DNA of 40,808 bases from Hyphomicrobiales bacterium. GTDB taxonomy: Bacteria > Pseudomonadota > Alphaproteobacteria > Rhizobiales > Beijerinckiaceae. The first letter of the stretch is position 1; the number at the start of each line of letters is the position of its first letter. Location of the stretch: NCBI GenBank assembly GCA_028290285.1, contig JAQGKD010000102.1, positions 1 to 40,808 on the forward strand, given 5' to 3'. Under the pieces are notes generated by a model, which was not told where the DNA came from, did no database searches, and saw nothing but the letters and a program-made list of their open reading frames with translations. The translations under genes and the position numbers were made by a program. Of the stretch, positions 35,140 through 40,808 are shown piece after piece.

Positions 35140-36186
35140 TCAGGCAAAGCTCCGGTCATAGACGTCGCGGGTAAAGACCTGCGAGGCCGTCCGCGCGCCC
35201 TCCGCACTGGCCTTCACCTGTCCCGCCGCGACCATCTCGCCATAGACGAGGCTTCCGGTCGCCGGATCGGGACGGTTCAGCCCCTCGCCTGCGAAGCGGA
35301 TGAAGCGCGGCGCGCTGCGCACGCGCCCGGCCGAATCCAGCACGAGCTCGCCTGACAACGTGCGCGCGATCACCTCGGCCGACATGCCGAACCGTTCGGG
35401 CCGGGCCAAAGCCTCGGCGAGCCGCGTCCGTTGCCTGGGGTCTGCGACGAAGCGGGCGGCAGCATCGAGCGCGCGCATCAGCTTCGGGCCGGCCGGCCCA
35501 GTCATGAGGGAGGACCCGGCGGACACGGCCAGCACCTTCTCGACCGCGTCGGGCATCAACTCGTTGCCCAACGCCACAATGACGCCCTTGCCCTGATCCA
35601 CCGCCAGCGAATTCCATGGGCTGCCGACGCAGAATCCGTCGATCAAGCCCTTTTCGACGCAGTCGATCATGTAAGGCGGCGGCACGACGACGATCTCGAC
35701 GTCGCCAGCCGGGTCGATGCCGCCCAGCGCGAGAAACCGCCGCAACAGATAGGTGTGCGAGGAGAAGGGGAACACGGCTGCGAAGGTGAGCGGCCGCGCC
35801 CCGCTCGCACGGCGCCGCGCGACCACATCACCCAAAGCAAGGGCAGTTTCGCTGAAGGAGCCGAGCGCACCCGGCCGCACGCTGGAAACCTCATCGGCCA
35901 GCGCGCAGGAGAGTGTGATCGCATTGCCGTTCGCACTCAGGACGAAAATGGCCCGCAGAGCCGTGCGAACCTGCCCGATGCCGAGAGTCGTTGCGATCGC
36001 CAGCGGCGCGAGCATATGCGCGGCCTCGATATGCCCGACGACCAGCTTGTCACGCAGGTTGGCCCAGGAGACATCGCGCTGCAGGTCGATGCGCAGGCCT
36101 TCCTTCTCTGCAAAGCCAAAATCGACCGCGGCGATGAGGCTGGCGGCATCCGTCAGGGGCAAGTAGCCGATCCTGATATCGATCAT
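35140..36186 (-). CDS. nasS: Nitrate/nitrite sensor NasS
   Basis: Cytoplasmic NrtA-like ligand-binding protein of 348 residues without a signal peptide. Motifs GYLPLTDAASLIAAVDFGFA, DVSWANLRDKLVVGH, MLAPLAIATTLG and DGFCVGSPWNSLAV follow those of NrtA. In the known NasS/NasT system NasS holds NasT inactive until nitrate or nitrite binds. Start at ATG 36186, overlapping the nasT stop (ATGA), so the two are translationally coupled; the longer open frame upstream overlaps nasT in another frame and is not real. The gene ends at 35140 with the nrtA promoter region following. Confidence 0.92.
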   Translation of the reverse strand: MIDIRIGYLPLTDAASLIAAVDFGFAEKEGLRIDLQRDVSWANLRDKLVVGHIEAAHMLAPLAIATTLGIGQVRTALRAIFVLSANGNAITLSCALADEVSSVRPGALGSFSETALALGDVVARRRASGARPLTFAAVFPFSSHTYLLRRFLALGGIDPAGDVEIVVVPPPYMIDCVEKGLIDGFCVGSPWNSLAVDQGKGVIVALGNELMPDAVEKVLAVSAGSSLMTGPAGPKLMRALDAAARFVADPRQRTRLAEALARPERFGMSAEVIARTLSGELVLDSAGRVRSAPRFIRFAGEGLNRPDPATGSLVYGEMVAAGQVKASAEGARTASQVFTRDVYDRSFA

Positions 36187-36764
36187 CCCAGCAGCTCCGA
36201 GGCAGTAATGATGGAGCGCGCGATCTCCGCGATGCGCTTTTTTTGGTTCATGGCCGTGCTGCGCAGCAGGCCATAGGCTTCCTCTTCCCCGATCCCGCGC
36301 GCCTTCATGACGAGGGCCTTGGCGCGGTCGATCGTCTTGCGATCCTCGAGCGCATTGCGCGCCTGCGACAACTCTCCTTCGAGCCGCGCATAGGCCCGGA
36401 AGCGTGTGACGCACATCTCGACGATATTCTTGACACGCTCCCGGCGCAGTCCATCGACCACATAGGCCGAGACACCCGCCTCAATGGCCGCCCGCGTCTG
36501 GTCGGCGTCGGACTGGTCGACAAACATGGTAATCGGGCGCTTGACCAGCCGGCTGACGAGGAACATCTGCTCCAGCGTATCGCGCTGCGGGTTCGCGAGA
36601 TCGATCACGACGATGTCCGGGTCGATCTCGCCGATGCGCGCAATCAGCCGCACGGTCGTGTCGAGACGCACGACTTCGGAAAAGCCGGCCTCGCGCAGGC
36701 CCTCCTCGATGATGGCGGCGCGGATCGGGCTTTCATCTACGATGAGTGCCTTGAGGTGGTCCAT
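36183..36764 (-). CDS. nasT: Nitrate-responsive antiterminator NasT
   Basis: RNA-binding regulator of 193 residues: a receiver-like domain (about 5-120) and a C-terminal ANTAR domain (about 130-190). The receiver keeps the acidic residues (IVDESP, VVIDLANP) but has AYVVDGL where the usual conserved Lys stands, as is normal for NasT, so it need not be phosphorylated. ANTAR hallmarks are ALEDRKTIDRAKALVMKARG followed by EEEAYGLLRSTAM. Start at ATG 36764 with AGGA upstream; an in-frame extension to 36986 has no ribosome site. Coupled with nasS. Target RNA lies in the nrtA leader. Confidence 0.94.
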   Translation of the reverse strand: MDHLKALIVDESPIRAAIIEEGLREAGFSEVVRLDTTVRLIARIGEIDPDIVVIDLANPQRDTLEQMFLVSRLVKRPITMFVDQSDADQTRAAIEAGVSAYVVDGLRRERVKNIVEMCVTRFRAYARLEGELSQARNALEDRKTIDRAKALVMKARGIGEEEAYGLLRSTAMNQKKRIAEIARSIITASELLG

Positions 36765-36788
36765 CTTTCCTGCGCCTGCGCATGCACT

Positions 36789-36808
36789 GCCGGGACGCGA
36801 TGCCCGGC
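36789..36808 (-). other. Hairpin in the nasT leader
   Basis: GCCGGG and CCCGGC pair perfectly around CATCGCGT. If the C and T at the loop ends stack as a mismatch, the remaining loop ATCGCG has A at position 1 and G at position 4, like an ANTAR hexaloop. It lies 25 bases before nasT and could give autoregulation. No second hairpin or terminator was found, so this is tentative. Confidence 0.4.
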
Positions 36809-36817
36809 TCACCCCGT

Positions 36818-36833
36818 AGCAGTTTACGTGCCG
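36818..36833 (-). promoter_or_regulatory. Weak sigma-54-like promoter upstream of nasT
   Basis: Minus strand CGGCAC-GTAAA-CTGCT keeps the essential GG and GC at the right spacing (ten bases between) but departs from the consensus at both ends. If used, transcription would start near 36807 at the base of the leader hairpin. Confidence 0.35.
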
Positions 36834-36984
36834 CATTGGGAGAGGGCGTCGCGACGTGATCGGGCACGCCGCCATGTGCGGCTGCGCACATCGAAGACGG
36901 ATGTCAAGCGTAAGCTGACCCACGAATTGCAACTTGGCACGTTGGATCGGCATCAGCATATCAACATCGCGCAGGAGACGAACC

Positions 36985-37482
36985 ATGGCAACCGAGCACG
37001 ACTCCGCGAAGAGCCTACGCTACGCCGGTTTTCGGCGCTGGGGCCGTATCGCAGTCGGCGCGGCGCTGCTCTTCAGCGCCGGTGAAAGCGCCCAGGCCGG
37101 ATTCCTCGACGCGCTGTTCGGCGGCCCGCGTGCGCCGGCCTATTACAATCAGCCGTCATACGGCGACTTCGCCAGTCCCTATTCAGGCGGCGGCTACGAT
37201 GCCCCTCGGCGCAGAAATGTGCGCCGGGCGCCGAAGCCGCAAATGACGACGTCTCAGGCCGCGAAGGTTGAAGCACTCTGCTGCAAAACCGGCGGCGACC
37301 CCATGAAAGCGATCATGCAGGACGAAACGCTGATCGCAGGCGATGTCGTGATGACACCCAATGGGCTTCGCACGTTCAAGGGCTCGCGCGCCCCGCACAG
37401 CGAGAGCGATTTCGTGGATATTACGAACTCTCGCTATGTCAGCAGGTCGCAGCGCCAGCAATTGCTCGCCATGGATCGCTGA
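36985..37482 (+). CDS. Hypothetical exported protein
   Basis: Protein of 165 residues, start ATG 36985 with AGGAG at 36973-36977. Residues about 17-38 look like a signal peptide (RWGRIAVGAALLFSAGESAQ, cut near AQA-GF), followed by GFLDALFGGPR, a motif seen at the start of many small exported proteins in this order. A Tyr/Gly/Pro-rich stretch (40-75) gives way to an acidic C-terminal domain with Cys-Cys (ALCCKTGGDP) and VVMTPNGLRTFKGS. I do not recognise a function. It is divergent from nasT. Confidence 0.72.
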   Translation: MATEHDSAKSLRYAGFRRWGRIAVGAALLFSAGESAQAGFLDALFGGPRAPAYYNQPSYGDFASPYSGGGYDAPRRRNVRRAPKPQMTTSQAAKVEALCCKTGGDPMKAIMQDETLIAGDVVMTPNGLRTFKGSRAPHSESDFVDITNSRYVSRSQRQQLLAMDR

Positions 37483-37603
37483 GCCCGTTCGGACCGTTAA
37501 AAAAGAGCTCCGGAATAGCGGGCATTTCAGGATGATGCCGAACCGTCCGGCAATTGCTTGGTGCCATTCTCCGCAGGCTACACGAACGCCAGCGAGACGC
37601 CCT

Positions 37604-37888
37604 ATGGCCGCCCAAGAAATCCCCGGTCCGGACCTGCCGATTTGCGCAAATTGCCGCTCGTTTTCGCGTGACGGCCACCCGGAAAGCCGGTGCGCCAGGC
37701 GCGAAGGCCTGTCCTCGCTGGGAGCAGGTGGAACCTGCCCCGCCTTCCGGATCAGTTTCACGGCGGCCAAGCAGATCGCCGTTCGCAACCGGTCCGTGAT
37801 GGGAGCCAGCCAGCCGGACGAGCCCTGGGCGGAAAACATGCGCAGGCATCTGTCGGCCCGCGCGAGCCAGGGCCCCATGCACTCATAA
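37604..37888 (+). CDS. Small cysteine-containing protein of unknown function
   Basis: Possible 94-residue protein (start ATG 37604). Four cysteines in LPICANCRSF, ESRCARR and GGTCPAF resemble a small zinc-binding fold. No strong ribosome site was found, and the open frame extends upstream without clear start. Codon use is GC-rich in the third position as in the neighbours. The opposite strand also has an open frame here, but it lacks recognisable features. Confidence 0.5.
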   Translation: MAAQEIPGPDLPICANCRSFSRDGHPESRCARREGLSSLGAGGTCPAFRISFTAAKQIAVRNRSVMGASQPDEPWAENMRRHLSARASQGPMHS

Positions 37889-37924
37889 AAAATCCCGGCG
37901 CAGCCTTCGAAGGCCACGCCGGGA
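37887..37924 (-). terminator. Intrinsic terminator of the bicupin gene
   Basis: On the minus strand TCCCGGCG and CGCCGGGA form an 8-base outer stem with an inner GCC/GGC pair around TTCGAA, followed by six Ts (37892-37887). It begins about 20 bases after the bicupin stop. On the plus strand it also faces the end of the small Cys protein gene. Confidence 0.93.
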
Positions 37925-37943
37925 CATGCGCTCGAAAGCGGCT

Positions 37944-39164
37944 TTACATGATGTTGCCGACGGCGTCGCCAGCGGCGGCATCCGCATAGAATTCAGGCTT
38001 CATGCGCGACTCGATACCTTCTTCGGCGAGACGACGCGCGAATTCCTGACGCAGATAGGGATCCTCGTCGCAATAGGGGATCGCGCTGCCGCCTTTCTTG
38101 AGGTCGATCGCGCCGTAATCCATCAGTGCCTCGCCGGGACGGCCAGCCTTGCGCGAACGCTGGTTGTTCGGGCCGTGCCAGGCGCTGACGCGCAGCGGGT
38201 CCTTGCTGATGCCGAAATGCTGGTGGAACCAGTCGCCCGACATCGGAGCGGCCGAGACGAGGCCGCCGTACTCGTAGTTCTGCTGCTTGACGAACTCGCC
38301 CTTGCCGTCGGCCCAGGGGTTCATGCCCAGTTCCGCCGGCCAGGTGTAGGTGTAGCCCTTGCCCTTCAGGCAGAGCAGAACGGCGGCGGACATGTGCTTG
38401 TGCGCCTTGGAATAACGGCCCGTCTCATGCTGGCCGATCCAGAGGTAGAAGCGATTGCCGGCCATGTGCGGCTCGACGCGGCGATAGCCGGGCGAACGCC
38501 GGTTGTCGAGGGGCAGGTCGCAATTGACGAGATCGGGGATGAAGTTCGTGCGGCGCATGGCGAGGCCGCGCACCGGATCGGGCTCGACATCCTCATTCGA
38601 CTTGAAGAAGTCATCGGCGCCCGTGTAGCGGTCGGTGAAGTCGAAGTCGTTGTTGAAGATGAAGTTGACGTTGTCGAACAGGTTCATGACGTTCGGCGCG
38701 GTCGTGCCGCAATAGAGCAGCGCCGGCGTGTTCGTGGCGTTCACGAAACGATGGCTGGCGTTCAGCGGAATGGTGAAGCAGGAGCCCTTCTGCCACTCGA
38801 ACGTCTGCTTCTTGGCGGGGTTCTTCCAGACTTCCGTGGAGCCGCGTCCGTCGACGACGAAGACGACCTTCTCATACATGTGCTTGTCGACATTGAGCGC
38901 GCCGCCCGGCGGCACTTCGACGACGTAGGAGCCCCAGAGTCCCTCGGTGCCGAAAAGCTGGATGTAGCTGCCGCGCCCGCCGAGCCGCTTCCAGGGCTGC
39001 AGCGGCAGGTCGAGGACGGTCCGCACGCCGATATCGCGATAGACCGGAATGCCCTCTGATTCCATGAACTTGTCATAGGGCATCGCGGGGCGCGCAAAGT
39101 TGCCGAGGCCGGCGTTTTCGCCGGCTTTCGGCTCGTGCCAGTGGGAGGGTGCGTCGTGCGGCAT
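37944..39164 (-). CDS. Bicupin domain protein of unknown substrate
   Basis: Protein of 406 residues with two cupin barrels. The first centres on GGALNVDKHMYEKVVFVVDG and SCFTIPLNASHRFVN (about 85-145). The second centres on YSKAHKHMSAAVLLCLKGKG and DWFHQHFG (about 250-318), with a His-X-His-like set (KAHKHM) suited to metal binding. The layout recalls gentisate-type dioxygenases but the motif spacing is different. Start at ATG 39164 with GAGG upstream; an in-frame ATG at 39281 is not supported. No signal peptide. Monocistronic with its own terminator. A role in aromatic or sugar-acid turnover is only a guess from the neighbourhood. Confidence 0.8.
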   Translation of the reverse strand: MPHDAPSHWHEPKAGENAGLGNFARPAMPYDKFMESEGIPVYRDIGVRTVLDLPLQPWKRLGGRGSYIQLFGTEGLWGSYVVEVPPGGALNVDKHMYEKVVFVVDGRGSTEVWKNPAKKQTFEWQKGSCFTIPLNASHRFVNATNTPALLYCGTTAPNVMNLFDNVNFIFNNDFDFTDRYTGADDFFKSNEDVEPDPVRGLAMRRTNFIPDLVNCDLPLDNRRSPGYRRVEPHMAGNRFYLWIGQHETGRYSKAHKHMSAAVLLCLKGKGYTYTWPAELGMNPWADGKGEFVKQQNYEYGGLVSAAPMSGDWFHQHFGISKDPLRVSAWHGPNNQRSRKAGRPGEALMDYGAIDLKKGGSAIPYCDEDPYLRQEFARRLAEEGIESRMKPEFYADAAAGDAVGNIM

Positions 39165-39222
39165 GGGATCCTCTCTTATGTTGTTGATGGGGCGTGCTGT
39201 TCTTGAGGGATGCAGCTTGAGC

Positions 39223-39240
39223 CCGCTACTTTCGTAGCGG
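39223..39240. promoter_or_regulatory. Perfect inverted repeat upstream of the bicupin gene
   Basis: CCGCTAC-TTTC-GTAGCGG is a perfect 7-base inverted repeat 59 bases before the bicupin start. It could be an operator or a 5' leader hairpin. Confidence 0.45.
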
Positions 39241-39301
39241 TGGCCGAACTTCCCACTATCAGACCGCAACGCCTCTTCCAAGCGGCCTGTTATGGAGCGC
39301 C

Positions 39302-39502
39302 CTAGCCGCCGCCGCGATTGGCCTCCTCGCGCATTTCGGCCAGCTCGATGCTCAGCATTTCAATGCGCTCGAGCCAGCGCGCGAGGTCACGTTTCACGTC
39401 AAGGGTCGATTGCTCCTCCTCGATCTGGTGAACCTTCGCCTTCACCTGATCGACCAGCGCGATAGCTTCGCGCCAGGATCTGTCGAAATCGAACATTGGC
39501 AT
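39302..39502 (-). CDS. Small coiled-coil hypothetical protein
   Basis: Protein of 66 residues, start ATG 39502 preceded by GAGGAG; ATG 39496 is an alternative. The sequence MPMFDFDRSWREAIALVDQV followed by heptad-like charged helices (KAKVHQIEEEQSTLDVKRDL, RIEMLSIELAEMREE) predicts one long helix or helical hairpin. No family recognised. Confidence 0.65.
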   Translation of the reverse strand: MPMFDFDRSWREAIALVDQVKAKVHQIEEEQSTLDVKRDLARWLERIEMLSIELAEMREEANRGGG

Positions 39503-39680
39503 CTTCCGCTCCTCTGGCCCGCGCCCGCATAATGACATCGAATCGTCCCCTTGCGCATCGTCCGGGGCAGGAAAATTGAATCCACCCGATCCCAGCTCGC
39601 AGCTCGGTCTTTGCAATAAACGAAGTCTGTGTCACTTTGGAACGGAACAAGGCGTGGACGCAAAACTGCCCGGGGGCGAC

Positions 39681-40064
39681 ATGTTGCGACTTAACCGATG
39701 GATTGTCGCCGTCATGGCCATGATGTTCTTGGCAACATTGCTGCCCGGCACCGCGAGCGCGGACACGATGACCTTCAAACTGCGCAGCTTTTCCAAATAT
39801 GCGGTCGATGTTGCCTTCCATTCGCAGAACAGGCGCAACGTCTGGCCCCGCCCGGGGAAAGCCTATGTGCTGCGTGACTATAACGTAACGGAATATCGGC
39901 TGACCTGCATCTCCGGCGAGCGAATCTGCTACGGCGGCACCGTGAGGGGTGACGCCACGCACTTTTGGGGCGTTGGCGCAAACGGCAAGCATATCTGCCA
40001 GTCGTGCTGCTACACCTGCGACGGCGGCAATGTGACGACGGTCATCAACCTCAACGAGCGCTGA
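39681..40064 (+). CDS. Exported cysteine-rich hypothetical protein
   Basis: Protein of 127 residues. Signal peptide at about 1-26 (NRWIVAVMAMMFLATLLPGT, cut near ASA-DT). The mature part has an extracellular-type beta domain with six cysteines in its C-terminal half: LTCISGERICYGG, HICQSCCYTCDGG, suggesting disulfides. Start at ATG 39681, after GGGGG. Function unknown; convergent with the TetR gene, 6 bases apart. Confidence 0.68.
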   Translation: MLRLNRWIVAVMAMMFLATLLPGTASADTMTFKLRSFSKYAVDVAFHSQNRRNVWPRPGKAYVLRDYNVTEYRLTCISGERICYGGTVRGDATHFWGVGANGKHICQSCCYTCDGGNVTTVINLNER

Positions 40065-40070
40065 TCGGCT

Positions 40071-40637
40071 TCACGCCGATGCGCTGTTCACCAGGCCCTG
40101 CAAGATCACATAGACCGAAAAGGTGAAGGCCTCGTCGGTCGATCCGCCCTGCTGGAAATTGCCGTCGATCTCCATCGAGACGAATCCGTGCAGGAAGCTC
40201 GTGGTGCACCGCGCGGCCGCCAGCGCGTGAGCCGGGCCGACCAGCGCGGTGATGATTTCAAAAGCAGGAACCAGCGAGGCGCGCTCAGCTTCCAGTCCCT
40301 CCGCCTTCAGCTCGGGCCGATGGATCAGGCGATAGATCTCAGGACGCCGCGTGCCGAACTCCCGATAGGCTGCCGCCATCCTGGTGAAGGCGAGCGCCGG
40401 CGGCTGGCCCGTTCCCGCCTGCCGCAGCGCCGTCTCGAACCGCGTCAGCACGTCAGCCTTCACCGCCTGGAGCAGCGCGGACTTGCTGTCGAACCTCTTG
40501 TAGAGCGAGGGCGCCCTGATCCCCACAGCCTCGGCCACGTCACGCAAGGTGAGAGCATCGACACCCAGCGCGCGGATCATCCGGCGCGCGGCCGCGACGA
40601 TATCTTTCTCGGACGTCTTGGCGATGGCGGGGCTCAT
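40071..40637 (-). CDS. TetR/AcrR family regulator (WHG-type C-terminal domain)
   Basis: DNA-binding repressor of 188 residues. The helix-turn-helix is at about 25-48 (LTLRDVAEAVGIRAPSLYKR, FDSKSALLQAV). The C-terminal ligand domain carries LIHRPELKAEGLEAER and TTSFLHGFVSMEIDG, the WHG-type pattern. Start at ATG 40637 (MSPAIAKTSEKD) by family length; ATG 40658 is an alternative. The palindrome and direct repeats upstream are candidate operators. Target genes probably lie beyond the right edge or are its own promoter. Confidence 0.87.
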   Translation of the reverse strand: MSPAIAKTSEKDIVAAARRMIRALGVDALTLRDVAEAVGIRAPSLYKRFDSKSALLQAVKADVLTRFETALRQAGTGQPPALAFTRMAAAYREFGTRRPEIYRLIHRPELKAEGLEAERASLVPAFEIITALVGPAHALAAARCTTSFLHGFVSMEIDGNFQQGGSTDEAFTFSVYVILQGLVNSASA

Positions 40638-40666
40638 GGAGAGCACGCATAGTTGCATGCGCGCGG

Positions 40667-40740
40667 AAGGATTCCACCGATAGCCATTAGTGGAAATCTC
40701 GGTCCGCCGGTGCCATGAAGGATTCTGCTGATAGCCATCA
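40667..40740. promoter_or_regulatory. Palindrome and direct repeats upstream of the TetR gene
   Basis: TTCCAC (40672-40677) and GTGGAA (40690-40695) are perfect inverted arms 12 bases apart. In addition, AAGGATTC..C.GATAGCCAT.A occurs twice, at 40667-40689 and 40718-40740, 51 bases apart. Both lie 30-100 bases before the TetR start, a typical place for autoregulatory operators. The rest of 40741-40808 shows nothing I can name. Confidence 0.5.
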
Positions 40741-40808
40741 AGCGCGCCCACCTCTATCGTGCGGCTGCACACGGACTGTCAGGATGGGGTATTCTCCGGG
40801 GCAGCGGG

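Noticed and set aside
36187..36414. N-terminal extension of nasS
   Set aside because: Overlaps nasT in another frame; the ATGA junction at 36183-36186 gives a natural coupled start.
36936..36951. TGGCACGTTGGATCGG before the exported-protein gene as a sigma-54 promoter
   Set aside because: The -12 element lacks GC at the required spacing.
37183..37917. Minus-strand open frame opposite the exported and small Cys proteins
   Set aside because: No domain, no ribosome site, overlaps the bicupin terminator.

Overview
The window looks like chromosomal DNA from a GC-rich alphaproteobacterium, probably Hyphomicrobiales. This rests on the GC-rich coding style, the NasS/NasT plus nrt/nirA/nasA cluster, the Anbu/ATP-grasp operon, and dispersed palindromic repeats; no rRNA or tRNA is present to fix the taxon. 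It is gene dense, with no phage, IS element or CRISPR array that I could see.

Layout. 1-653: 5' part of prfC (release factor 3), running off the left edge. 734-5018: two-gene RND efflux operon. 5322-6281: PepSY-type membrane protein. 6363-10521: a four-gene operon (circularly permuted ATP-grasp, alpha-E, transglutaminase-like, Anbu proteasome homologue) behind a textbook sigma-54 -24/-12 sequence; its transglutaminase-like protein has Ala where the catalytic Cys is expected. 10690-12686: TPP riboswitch and thiC. 12879-13955: orphan TRAP binding protein. 14008-14680: DUF4160/DUF2442 pair. 14696-17345: PQQ-type sugar dehydrogenase-like protein and ArsB-type transporter. 17479-23801: aroE, three class II aldolase-family proteins, a QuiC-like 3-dehydroshikimate dehydratase fused to an HPPD-like domain, and a 4,5-dihydroxyphthalate decarboxylase-like protein, together resembling an uncharacterised aromatic or hydroaromatic catabolic locus. 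23905-36764: one-strand nitrate assimilation locus (nasT, nasS, nrtA, permease, ATPase, FAD oxidoreductase, nirA, CysJ-like reductase, nasA) plus a small cupin. 36985-40637: small exported or Cys-rich proteins, a bicupin with a strong terminator, and a TetR regulator with a palindrome upstream.

How it works together. NasS and NasT should sense nitrate or nitrite. The nrtA leader carries every part needed for NasT antitermination: a sigma-54-type promoter, two hairpins with hexaloops having A at position 1 and G at position 4, and an intrinsic terminator whose 5' arm overlaps the second hairpin. Nitrate imported by NrtA/permease/ATPase would be reduced by NasA and then NirA, with electrons from the FAD oxidoreductase and the CysJ-like reductase. 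The same promoter class in front of the Anbu operon suggests that operon may also belong to the nitrogen-limitation response. The most interesting items are that link, the Cys-less transglutaminase, the ANTAR leader, the Fe-S/flavoprotein partner of NirA, and the aldolase/QuiC/decarboxylase locus.
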